Shown piece by piece: positions 17,901 to 25,900 of a DNA stretch of 40,602 bases. The stretch spans positions 1 to 40,602 of the forward strand of contig JAFSHW010000036.1 in NCBI GenBank assembly GCA_017440085.1. Direction: 5' to 3'. Each line of letters starts with the position of its first letter. The first letter of the stretch is position 1. The position numbers and the translations under genes were made by a program. The stretch comes from Clostridia bacterium (GTDB taxonomy: Bacteria; Bacillota; Clostridia; Oscillospirales; UBA644). The notes below the pieces were generated by a model that searched no databases, was not told the DNA's origin, and was given only the letters and a program-made list of their open reading frames with translations.

Positions 17901-18327
17901 TAATGCCTATATCCCTGACGACTATATCAGAGATACGGAAACGAGAATCGAAATATACAAGACCATTGCAGGTATGGAAACCGATGAGGATATGAGTGAC
18001 GTTATCGACGAGCTTATTGACCGTTTCGGAGACCCGCCAAAGGAAATAATGATGCTTATGAATATTTCACGCATACGCCACGCGGCAGGTCTTTGCGGTT
18101 TCAGCGAGGTCAGAGAAAATAACGATTCTGTGCTTCTTTTCTTTGAATCTGCTCCTGATTTGAAAACGGTTGCCGATATTTCCGCTGAATATAAGGGTAA
18201 GATCCTTTTCAGTGCAGGGGTTAAATCTTATTTGACCTTTAAGACAAAATCACCAATGATTGATTTGCCAAAATTCTTGGAAACCTTTTTGAAAATTTCC
18301 ACTGCTGATATTTCGGCAGAGTTGTGA
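14953..18327 (+). CDS. mfd: Transcription-repair coupling factor
   Basis: Mfd removes RNA polymerase stalled at DNA lesions and recruits the UvrABC machinery. At 1124 residues it is close to the family length. The N-terminal half is UvrB-like (RGGILDIFPP near residue 175). It is followed by the CarD-type RNA polymerase interaction domain (GDYVVHTNYGIGIYDG near 458), and the RecG-like translocase with Walker A GDVGFGKT (610-617) and DEEQ (711-714). The motif with HQIRGRVGR and the C-terminal TRCF domain are present. The pth-mfd pair is a known Bacillota gene order. No terminator was recognised before the next gene's promoter. Confidence 0.98.
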   Translation: MKEIPHSIKKLTRLEEYQTLLRAVKNNKSAAVFGVDTQKAYFPLLLASELGKKTFIVVPDDNTARIVQEIMQYGGRSFIYPARDYSFRDIESVSRFEENKRIEALSAVRRGEYESLIITADALVMPIMCPGEYEELILRTGDEVDFDGLPEKLASMGFEFFSAVEGHGQFSVRGGILDIFPPDSEVPYRIEFYGDEIDTVSIFDINTQRRTEPVDQIRIIPAKEYTSDICNHLIEELEPYKEDRKVAKDIDLLQQKILPKHDRYYPAYFKKAASILDYADENTFICVFGYKSVIEHAEGLVFRIKEDMETLLEEGFVFLNKPYYYDKEEIVSKMKVPLIFETLPCSVQGIELDELVNIRLYETSVTTSLLLAEDAASLVADGYNITVLAVDKDHAEDLKKELGISKNIVVQSGAIPFGFNAPDIKEAVFSFRNIRRPEKKKRKSRFQKGEKIKGFSDIHVGDYVVHTNYGIGIYDGIHKVDQQGVVKDFIKIRFAGTDVLYIPCSQLDSISKYIGKDTEINVKLNKLGGTDWSKTKQRVRKAVRDLAKQLIELYGKRLNLRGKSFSPDNEWQREFEASFEFEETDDQLRCISEIKRDMESPHPMDRLLCGDVGFGKTEVAFRAIFKCVTDSRQAAVLAPTTILVFQHYQTMLRRFKGYPIKIEILSRYRSPKQQEEILKKLRKGEIDVVVGTHRLVQKDVQFKDLGLVVIDEEQRFGVAHKEALKEKAPDADFLTLSATPIPRTLNMSLSGIRDISVLNEAPNNRFPVTTYVAEYDLGLISDAIKREVARGGQCFYLHNRIDTIFKTAQILADKTGVRIAVAHGKMSQEELSEIWEDLVNGDTDVLVCTTIIETGVDVPNCNTLIIEDADKLGLAQLHQIRGRVGRTDRRAYAYFTFRRGKTLSTDAYKRLMTIKEFTEFGSGMKIAMRDLEIRGAGDILGAEQSGHLVTVGFDMYMKLLEEAVAEEKGETVRKSECLVDLKVNAYIPDDYIRDTETRIEIYKTIAGMETDEDMSDVIDELIDRFGDPPKEIMMLMNISRIRHAAGLCGFSEVRENNDSVLLFFESAPDLKTVADISAEYKGKILFSAGVKSYLTFKTKSPMIDLPKFLETFLKISTADISAEL

Positions 18328-18355
18328 ATTTTCATTGGAGTTTGTTGGATTTCTA

Positions 18356-18384
18356 TGGACAAGAAGCCTTTTATATGGTAAAAT
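18356..18384 (+). promoter_or_regulatory. Promoter of the foldase lipoprotein gene
   Basis: TGGACA (18356-18361), a 17-bp spacer ending in TGG, and TAAAAT (18379-18384). It lies between mfd and the gene starting at 18425, with AGAAGGAAAA as the RBS. Confidence 0.68.
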
Positions 18385-18424
18385 TATGTTCAATGACAAA
18401 ATATCTTAAAAAGAAGGAAAAATT

Positions 18425-19579
18425 ATGAAAAAGACAATAAGAATTATTTCAATGGTGCTTGCTTCCGTAATGATGCTTCTTACACTTTGCTCCTGTAAGG
18501 ACTCTTCTTACGCTTGCACTGTAGACGGTGTAGAGTACCCCGTAGGGCCTTATGCTTTTTACGCTCATTACACAAGAGATAAATATCAGGCTCAGGCAGA
18601 AGCTTACGGTTCTACAGATTTTGCCGCAGATTTGGTTGCTTCTCTTGATGAGGATGGCACTAAGCTTTATGAGTATATAAATTATGAAACTCAGTCAAGT
18701 TATCTTTCCCATCTTATTGTAAGCTTAAAGTTTGACCAGTTCGGTCTTGAACTTACTGCTGACCAGAAAAAGGCTATGGAAGAAGCAGTACAGGCTAATT
18801 GGATTGATGAATTTGGAGAAGAGGGCTTTACTGATATTTGCAGAACTCTCGGCATTACAGCTGCTGAATTCAAAGAAATGGTTGGCGTTTCTTATAAATA
18901 TGAAGCTTTGACCAATTATCTTTTCGGTGAAGGCGGTATTTACGAAATCACGGAAGATGAGCTTAGAGAAAATTATAATGAAAACTATAGCCGTTTCCGC
19001 TATATTATCGTATCAAAAATAGACACAGAAACGAATAAAGCTTTACCCACAGACGAACTTATTGCGAAAAAGGGTATTGTAGATACTGCTTACGCAGAAG
19101 CTCTTGCCGGTGCTGATTTCGGGGATTTGATTGCTGCATACTCTGAAGATTATATGACTATCTCCGACGATATGACGGACGAAGAAAAATCTACTTACGA
19201 AGCAAGAAATAAATCTGCTCGTGAAGACGGCATTGTTACGGATAAAAACGGCATTTTTGATTACCTTTTCTACTATTATTACAATCAAACTTTGGATTCC
19301 CAGATTGTTGATAAAGCATTTTCAATGAATGACGGCGATATTGCTTTGATAGAGATTGATTCTTCTTTCTGGGTTATTCAGAAAATGGATAAAAACGAAA
19401 AGGCAGATTACTTCGAATCTAAAAAAGACCTTATTTACAGCACAATCTCCTCACCCCTTCTTGATGAAGAATTTGCAAAATGGGAAAAGGAATTTTCTAT
19501 CGTAATGAACGAATCTGTGGTAAGCAAATATGACCCCAGAAAAATCGGTCCCCTTTTCTACGTTAAATCAGGCTCTTAA
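18425..19579 (+). CDS. PrsA/SurA-like peptidyl-prolyl isomerase lipoprotein
   Basis: The 384-residue protein has a lipoprotein signal (hydrophobic core and LCSC, Cys24), so it should act on the outer face of the membrane. Its layout is that of PrsA/SurA-type foldases: a helical N-terminal chaperone region, then a parvulin-like segment from about residue 195 (FRYIIVSKI) with ADFGDLIAAYSED and later MNDGDIALIEIDSSFWVIQK. The parvulin core looks degenerate, so it may be mainly a chaperone for secreted proteins. It is monocistronic with its own promoter and a strong terminator. Assignment rests on fold-like pattern rather than strongly conserved active-site residues. Confidence 0.72.
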   Translation: MKKTIRIISMVLASVMMLLTLCSCKDSSYACTVDGVEYPVGPYAFYAHYTRDKYQAQAEAYGSTDFAADLVASLDEDGTKLYEYINYETQSSYLSHLIVSLKFDQFGLELTADQKKAMEEAVQANWIDEFGEEGFTDICRTLGITAAEFKEMVGVSYKYEALTNYLFGEGGIYEITEDELRENYNENYSRFRYIIVSKIDTETNKALPTDELIAKKGIVDTAYAEALAGADFGDLIAAYSEDYMTISDDMTDEEKSTYEARNKSAREDGIVTDKNGIFDYLFYYYYNQTLDSQIVDKAFSMNDGDIALIEIDSSFWVIQKMDKNEKADYFESKKDLIYSTISSPLLDEEFAKWEKEFSIVMNESVVSKYDPRKIGPLFYVKSGS

Positions 19580-19594
19580 TAATAATTGAATAAT

Positions 19595-19631
19595 AAAAAA
19601 GAACTTACTCATATGGAGTAAGTTCTTTTTT
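19595..19631. terminator. Bidirectional terminator between convergent genes
   Basis: A perfect 16-bp stem, AAAAAAGAACTTACTC (19595-19610), has a 5-nt loop and its complement ending in TTTTTT (19631). Both strands end in a U-run. It serves the foldase gene on the plus strand and the small unknown gene on the minus strand. Confidence 0.9.
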
Positions 19632-19635
19632 GATA

Positions 19636-20019
19636 TTAACCGATAATATCGGATATTTTTTTCGTCACGTAGACATTTTGCCCTGCATTTAGCAAGATTT
19701 CTGCGTTTCTATTTTCAATATTGCTTTCGCACAGTTTTTTCATGAATTGGAAAGAAGGAACGTCAATTTCATAGCTTTTCCACATGCAAACAATTTTTTT
19801 CACAGCACTATCTTTTAAATTCATAACACTTGAACTTATTTGAACGTTAAGATTTTCGATAGAATCGGAATTTATATGGAACGTCACGTTTTCTCCTTCT
19901 GTCATTCTCAAAACTAAACACTGGTGAAATTCGAGGCTCTGTTGATTGAAGTTTTCAAAGTATACTTTTGCAAGAGAAAGCATTTCGTTAAACGTTGCTT
20001 CAATTTCAATGTTGTTCAT
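19636..20019 (-). CDS. Hypothetical protein, 127 residues
   Basis: I do not recognise this protein. It is a soluble, mixed alpha/beta-looking sequence with no signal peptide or membrane segment. Its gene is supported by a good RBS (AAAGGAG, 9 nt before ATG) and by a terminator 4 bp after the stop. It lies 55 bp downstream of the deacetylase gene, after a hairpin, and no clear promoter of its own was found. Transcription may therefore come by readthrough from proS-deacetylase. Confidence 0.7.
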   Translation of the reverse strand: MNNIEIEATFNEMLSLAKVYFENFNQQSLEFHQCLVLRMTEGENVTFHINSDSIENLNVQISSSVMNLKDSAVKKIVCMWKSYEIDVPSFQFMKKLCESNIENRNAEILLNAGQNVYVTKKISDIIG

Positions 20020-20042
20020 ATTTACAGCTCCTTTATCTGAAA

Positions 20043-20069
20043 ACAGCGATTGAGTAGGTCAATCGCTGT
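20043..20069. terminator. Terminator after the deacetylase gene
   Basis: The stem ACAGCGATTGA (20043-20053), 5-nt loop and TCAATCGCTGT (20059-20069) form 11 perfect pairs. On the minus strand it follows the deacetylase stop and leads into TTTTC. The T-run is short, so partial readthrough into the next gene is possible. Confidence 0.7.
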
Positions 20070-20074
20070 GCTTT

Positions 20075-21289
20075 TTAGTGTGTTGGATCTTTTGTGAACT
20101 GAATGGGAGTTACGCTTTCGTCCAATGCCTTTAAAGTGTAACCTTTATCAATAAGACCTTCGATAATTTCGGGGAGAGCTTCAACAGTGGTTCTCTTGTA
20201 TCTGTAACCCAAATCGTGCACAAGAATAATTGCAGTATTTGAGGTCGCGCCGTTAAGAACGTTTCTGACCAGAACGTCTTTTGGTACGTTGTGTCCGTCT
20301 CCGTCGGGGTCATTCTTCGGGCTGGTATCTCCGCTGTCAATATTCCAGTCGTAGTATTCGTAACCTAAATCGTGAATAAGCTCGTGGGGAGCAGTTCCCA
20401 ATTTTCTTACGTAGCTTGCATTTGACCCACCGGGAAAGCGGAACAATGTCATTTCATAACCGGTGAGTTCTTTAATGCTGTTGTGTATGGAAGTAACTTC
20501 CTTTTCAAAGCTTTCAATAGAACCGTAAACGCTGTCAAAATCGTGGGTGTTTGTGTGATTTCCCAAGGTATGCCCCTCGTCAATTATACGCTGGTAAATT
20601 TCTTTGTAACCTGTAATTTTCTTATAAGCAAAGTTTACGAAGAAAGTTGCTTTAACGTCGTACTTCTTCAAAATATCAAGAATATCGTTGGTAGCGTTTG
20701 AAATTCCGTCGTCAAAGGTAAGGTACGCATATTTGCCAGTATCTTCTGGGTTTTGAACTTCTTCTTGAGGGTTATCCTCAGGTTCTTCACCGGAAATCTG
20801 AGCTTTCAAATCATTTATCTGAGATTCAAGCTTTGAAATATTGTTGTTCAAAGTTTTTATCTTGGAATTAAGATTCGAAATCGTCTTATCCTTTTCTGCA
20901 ATCTGCTTTTGAAGGTCCTCAATGCTTTCTCCGCTGCCTGAAAGGTCATTTTTTAAGGTCTCAAGCTCTTGTGTAAGCTGAGCATTTGCAGCTGCAAGAT
21001 TTTCGCGTTCTTGTTTTAAGGAATCTCTTTCCGTTGAAAGGATTTGAAGCTTTGCGGAAAGCTCGTCTGCTGTCAGTTGAACGGTTTGAAGCTGATTTTT
21101 CGTTTGAGAAACCTCTTCGGTTAAATCGTCAATTTTTCCGTTCATATTTAAAATAGATATTCCCGCAACTACGCAAACCGTAAGGAGGATTGCACTTACT
21201 GCAACCATTGCTCCTAACCAGATTTTCATAGATTTATATTTTCTTCTTTTGCGGTTCTTTTTTTCAATGAGTTCTTCGTTTTCAATCAT
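20075..21289 (-). CDS. Polysaccharide deacetylase (PgdA/NodB family) with membrane anchor and coiled coil
   Basis: The 404-residue protein has a basic cytoplasmic N-terminus, one transmembrane helix (about 23-46), a long coiled coil (about 50-168), an acidic Pro/Glu linker and a NodB deacetylase domain (about 186-390). The NodB metal and catalytic motifs are visible: TFDDG (D193/D194), the H-x3-H ligands H245 and H249, RFPGG (284-288) and LVHD (H358). The likely substrate is peptidoglycan GlcNAc or a related surface glycan, whose deacetylation commonly gives lysozyme resistance. The gene starts 2 bp after the proS stop with a weak RBS, suggesting translational coupling. The long coiled coil is unusual for this family. 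Confidence 0.9.
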   Translation of the reverse strand: MIENEELIEKKNRKRRKYKSMKIWLGAMVAVSAILLTVCVVAGISILNMNGKIDDLTEEVSQTKNQLQTVQLTADELSAKLQILSTERDSLKQERENLAAANAQLTQELETLKNDLSGSGESIEDLQKQIAEKDKTISNLNSKIKTLNNNISKLESQINDLKAQISGEEPEDNPQEEVQNPEDTGKYAYLTFDDGISNATNDILDILKKYDVKATFFVNFAYKKITGYKEIYQRIIDEGHTLGNHTNTHDFDSVYGSIESFEKEVTSIHNSIKELTGYEMTLFRFPGGSNASYVRKLGTAPHELIHDLGYEYYDWNIDSGDTSPKNDPDGDGHNVPKDVLVRNVLNGATSNTAIILVHDLGYRYKRTTVEALPEIIEGLIDKGYTLKALDESVTPIQFTKDPTH

Positions 21290-21291
21290 TT

Positions 21292-22734
21292 TTAATACGC
21301 CTTACCCCAATAAACCATATGCTTAGCAGGTTTACCGCAGATGGGGCAAACGTCACCAAGGTTTTCCTGTTCGAAAGGAATACAGCGTGAACCTACGCCG
21401 TAAGTTTCTTTAACCGCTTTTTCGCACTCTTCGTCGCCGCACCACATCATTTTTACGAAGCCCTGTTTCGTTGAAGTAACTTCTTTGAGCTCGTCAATGT
21501 TGTGAACTGCATAAGTCATTGAATCGCGTCTTTCTCTTGCTTTTTCGAGCATATCAACCTGAATCTGAGCAAGGATTTCCTTAACTGTTTCTGCAATATT
21601 TTCAAGAGGATAGGATTTCTTTTCACCGTTATCTCTTCTTACAAGCATGCAGCATCCGTTTTCAATATCTCTGGGGCCGATTTCAAGACGGAGGGGAACA
21701 CCCTTCATTTCATACTGAGAATATTTCCAACCGGGTGACTGGTCGCTGTCGTCAAGGTCAACTCTGATACCGGAATCTGCCAGAATCTTCTTCAATTCGT
21801 TGGCTTTATCAAGAACTCCTTCCTTGTGCATTGCTACGGGAATAATAACCATTTCAGTAGGAGCAATGGCAGGGGGAAGAACGAGACCGTTATCGTCACC
21901 GTGAGTCATAATAACTGCGCCGATAAGTCTTGTGGTTACACCCCAGGATGTCTGGTAAACGTATTTGAGAGTATTGTCTTTATCTGCAAATTGAATATTG
22001 AACGCTTTTGCAAACCCGTCACCGAAATAGTGTGAAGTACCTGCCTGGAGGGCAACACCATCGTGCATAAGTGCTTCGATGCAATAAGTCGCTTCAGCAC
22101 CTGCAAATTTATCGCTTTCTGTTTTTCTGCCTTTTACTACGGGAATAGCAAGGTATTTTTCGCAGAACTCAGCGTAAACGTTAAGCATTCTTTCTGTTTC
22201 TTCGATAGCCTCCTGCGCCGTTGCGTGAGCAGTGTGTCCTTCCTGCCAGAGGAATTCTCTTGAGCGAAGGAAAGGTCTTGTTGTCTTTTCCCAACGAACT
22301 ACGCTGCACCATTGGTTGCAAAGTTTGGGAAGGTCCCTGTAAGACTGAACTACGTGGGAGTAGTATTCACAGAAAAGAGTTTCAGAAGTGGGACGCACGC
22401 AAAGTCTTTCTGCCAAAGGTTCGCTACCACCGTGAGTTACCCAAGCAACTTCGGGAGCAAAGCCTTCAACGTGATCTTTTTCTTTCTGAAGTAAGCTTTC
22501 GGGAATAAACATAGGCATATAAACGTTTGTGTGACCTGTTGCCTTAAACATTGCATCAAGATTTTTCTGAATGTTTTCCCAAATAGCGTAACTGTAAGGC
22601 TGGAGAATTACGCAGCCCTTTACTGAGGAATAGTCTATAAGCTGTGTTTTAAGTACTATATCCGTATACCATTTTGCGAAGTTCTCATCCATTGAGGTAA
22701 TTTCTTTTACGGCTTTTGTTGACTTGTCTGCCAA
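21292..22734 (-). CDS. proS: Prolyl-tRNA synthetase, short (archaeal/eukaryotic-type) form
   Basis: The enzyme charges tRNA-Pro. The 480-residue protein lacks the ~180-residue editing insertion of typical bacterial ProRS (~570 residues). It ends with the C-terminal domain and final Tyr (WGKAY) characteristic of the archaeal/eukaryotic form. A zinc-type cluster is present (C432, C437, C463, C466). Class II motifs include RPTSET in motif 2 and [16 protein letters not shown]. The start is TTG at 22734 with AAAGGA upstream. Bacillota with this form are common, so recent transfer need not be assumed. It has a perfect promoter, and the deacetylase gene follows within 2 bp. Confidence 0.97.
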   Translation of the reverse strand: MADKSTKAVKEITSMDENFAKWYTDIVLKTQLIDYSSVKGCVILQPYSYAIWENIQKNLDAMFKATGHTNVYMPMFIPESLLQKEKDHVEGFAPEVAWVTHGGSEPLAERLCVRPTSETLFCEYYSHVVQSYRDLPKLCNQWCSVVRWEKTTRPFLRSREFLWQEGHTAHATAQEAIEETERMLNVYAEFCEKYLAIPVVKGRKTESDKFAGAEATYCIEALMHDGVALQAGTSHYFGDGFAKAFNIQFADKDNTLKYVYQTSWGVTTRLIGAVIMTHGDDNGLVLPPAIAPTEMVIIPVAMHKEGVLDKANELKKILADSGIRVDLDDSDQSPGWKYSQYEMKGVPLRLEIGPRDIENGCCMLVRRDNGEKKSYPLENIAETVKEILAQIQVDMLEKARERRDSMTYAVHNIDELKEVTSTKQGFVKMMWCGDEECEKAVKETYGVGSRCIPFEQENLGDVCPICGKPAKHMVYWGKAY

Positions 22735-22780
22735 ATTGTATCATCCTTTGTTTTTTATTTGTAAAAATACCTTATATAAT

Positions 22781-22809
22781 ATTATAATACATATTTGTTA
22801 CATTGTCAA
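22781..22809 (-). promoter_or_regulatory. Promoter of proS
   Basis: Minus strand: perfect TTGACA (22809-22804), 17-bp spacer and perfect TATAAT (22786-22781). The spacer plus -10 is part of a 20-bp sequence repeated upstream at 22818-22837. Confidence 0.82.
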
Positions 22810-22837
22810 TGGTAAAATATAATACATATTTGTTACA
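22783..22837. repeat. 20-bp direct repeat at the proS promoter
   Basis: TATAATACATATTTGTTACA occurs exactly at 22783-22802 and 22818-22837, a period of 35 bp. The first copy covers the spacer and -10 of the proS promoter. The second lies upstream of its -35 and has no good -35 of its own. This is compatible with either a duplicated promoter fragment or paired regulator sites. Confidence 0.75.
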
Positions 22838-22897
22838 ATTATACAGCTTTATAATAAAATGTTTGGATTTTTGTTGGCAAATTGGCTGAAATAGTTG

Positions 22898-22926
22898 TTG
22901 CTTTGGTGGTAATTTTCTGATATAAT
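22898..22926 (+). promoter_or_regulatory. Promoter of the GH2-like lipoprotein gene
   Basis: TTGCTT (22898-22903), a 17-bp spacer ending in TGA (extended -10), and perfect TATAAT (22921-22926). Divergent from proS. The RBS TTGGAGG follows, before ATG 22969. Confidence 0.7.
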
Positions 22927-22968
22927 ACATATGCAACACTAAAAATATATTTATTGGAGGTTTTTTTA

Positions 22969-25900
22969 ATGAATAAGCGCCTTAAAATAGTGCTTTGCAC
23001 CGGGCTTCTTATCGTGATGTTGCTTTCTGTTGCAGCGTGCGGTAAAGTGACCGGCCTTGTTGAAACCTATGACGAGTGGAAAACAGACGTTGCTTCCAGA
23101 AATAAAGAAGCGGCATCCTCTATCCTCGTGTCATATGATGATTTAAATACTGCGGCTTCCGCGGATATTACAAAATCTTCTTATTACCTTTCTTTGAACG
23201 GTACTTGGGATTTTGCATATACTCAGAATGCTGCAAGTGTTCCCGCAGACTTTATGAAACTTGATTTCGTATACCCCGATCCTAATACGGCATCCGTTTC
23301 AGGTAAGACAGAAATTCTTTATTGGGATAAGATTAACGTTCCCGGCACTTTTGAAATGCAGGGCTACGGTAACCCCGTATATCTTGAATCCGCTTACGCT
23401 TGGAGTTCAGAAATCAGACCTACTAAAGTTCCTGAAACTGAAAACCCCATCGGTCTTTACAGAACAACTGTTTCAATCCCCGAAAATTGGGATGGCAGAG
23501 AGGTTTACATTACTCTTGACGGTGTATCTTCCGCTTGCTACGTTTATGTAAACGGTGAAATGGTTGGCTACGGTCAGGATACTTATTCTTCCAAGACCTT
23601 TAGAATTACTGATTTCGTTAAAGCCGGTGAAGAAGCTCTCGTTGCTGTTAAAGTATTCAAATACAGCTACGCTTCTTGGATTGAAGCTCAGGATGTTATC
23701 CGATTCGGTGGTATTTTTGATGATGTATATCTTTCATCTTCACCCAAGGTTTCAATTAAGGATATTTCCATTGACTCCGGTCTTGACAGTGAATTTGTAA
23801 ATGCAACAATGCTCGTAAACGTTGACGTTGTTTCTTACGTTGAATCCAACGACGGTTACAGCCTTGAAATTCAGGTTCTCGACCAGGAAGGTAAGCCCTT
23901 TATTGCAGCTCGTAAGCTCGGTAGCTCTGTAACCTTCAAAGATACTAAAGATGCCGGCTCCAACTACTTTAAAGCAGCTTCCGGCGGCCGTGTTTCTGCT
24001 GAAGCTCCTATTAAATGGTCTGCAGAAAACCCTTACCTTTACACAGCAGTAATTACTCTTAAAAATGCTGACGGCGAAGCAGTGGACGTTAAAAGTGTTC
24101 GCTTCGGATACTGTAAAGCAGGCTATGCCGTAGACGATGAAGGTAACCAGTCTTTCACTATGAACGGTGAAAAAGTTAAACTTTACGGTGTTGTTTACAA
24201 TGAATTCAACGCTGCAACAGGTTCTTACGTTCCTTACGAACAGAAGGTTGAAGACGTTAAAGCTCTTAAAGCTATGAACGTTAACGCAGTTCGTTCTCCC
24301 GGCGTTCCTTTCAGTTCTGAATTTATTGCTCTTTGCGATGAATACGGTATTTACGTAGTTTCCGATATTAACCTTGAATCTGAACCTTATTCAGCTAAAG
24401 GTGACGCTACGATTCCCGGTAATCAGACAATTTGGCAGAACATTCTCGTTGATAGACTTTACAATGTTGTAGAAAGAGATAAGAATGCTCCTTCCGTAAT
24501 TATGTGGGGTCTTGGTAACGAATCCGGTCAGGGCTCAAGCTTTAAATCACTCAGAAGCGTTCTTCAGGGTCTTGATAAGAGACTTATCGTTTATGATGGA
24601 GATACTCAGTACTCCGACCTTGTTGTTGCAAACGATTGGGATTTCTCAAAACTTAATGAAGTTCTTAACGATACTGAAAATAAGAAGCCCGTTCTTCTCG
24701 AATCCTTCGATATAGGTCTTCTTAACGGCGGCGGTAATATTTCTTCTTTGGTATCTCTTATCGATTCTTCCGATAAGGTTCAGGGCGGCTTCTTCAGCTA
24801 TTTCATTGATAAAGCTCTTTACTGGCCCAAGGATTCTGCTAATGCAGCTACAATCCTCAAAGAAAAACCTTACGCAACAAACTCTGCTGAATACCAGCTT
24901 ACATACTCAGGCAGCTGGGGTGAATCCTTGTCTGACTCCTATAAGGGTCTTACAGGTCTTCTCACCGCTAACAGAACGTGGCAGCCTGAAGCTTATGAAT
25001 TTAAAAACGTATTCTCTCCCATTGCAGTATCTGCGGTTGACGTGAAGAACGGTAAGTTCTCTGTAACCAACAGACTTAACTTTACAGCATTTGAAGATGC
25101 TTATGAGGTAATTTGGGAAGTATATAAAGAAGCAGAATTGGTTAAATCCGGTAAAGTTGAAGGCCTTTCAATTCTTCCCGGCGAATCTGCTGAATTTACA
25201 GTTGACTACGGCACTTTGGCAGCAAACGTTGATTACTTTGTTGATATCAGGGTCGTAACTCTCAATGAAACTAAATGGAATGACCTTACAGACGGCGTAG
25301 TTGCTTCTTGGCAGTACGATATTACAGGTTATGAAGCGCTTCCTCTTACAGGCGGCGAAGAAACTGACTTCGGCGATGCTCTTGAAGTAGAAATTATTGA
25401 AAAACCCGAAGTTGTTACAACTGTTCTTGATATTGCTAAGGGCTACATCTACGTTTCCAATAATTTCTCCGAAAATCTCGGCGACATTTTTGATTGCACA
25501 TTCGAACTTATCGAAACAAACAACTTCTGGAAGAAGCCTCGTCCTGTAGTTATTTCTTCCGGCACAGTAGACCTTGACATTCCTGCATATTCTCAGGACG
25601 TTAAAGTTCAGTTGGTTTACGATAACGAGCAGAAAGCGGTTGAAGGCGGCGATTACCTTGTAAAGGTTAAATTCGTAGCTAAGAAAGCTCTTGGCGACAT
25701 TCCCGCAGGATACACTTTCGTTTGGAACTTTGACGATTCTACTCTTGGCGCACCCATTCCCTTTGAAGTTGATAAGTCCAGAACTCCCGTTCAGGATAAA
25801 AATGAAGACGGTTCACCCAAAATCGACGGTAAAGGCAATCCCATTATGATTGGCGGTGACGTTGAACCTGAAACTGTTCCCGAAGTTGACGTTAACGATA

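Noticed and set aside
21292..22734. Archaeal-type ProRS as evidence for recent lateral transfer
   Set aside because: This short form is widespread in Clostridia and related bacteria, and codon use looks like that of its neighbours.
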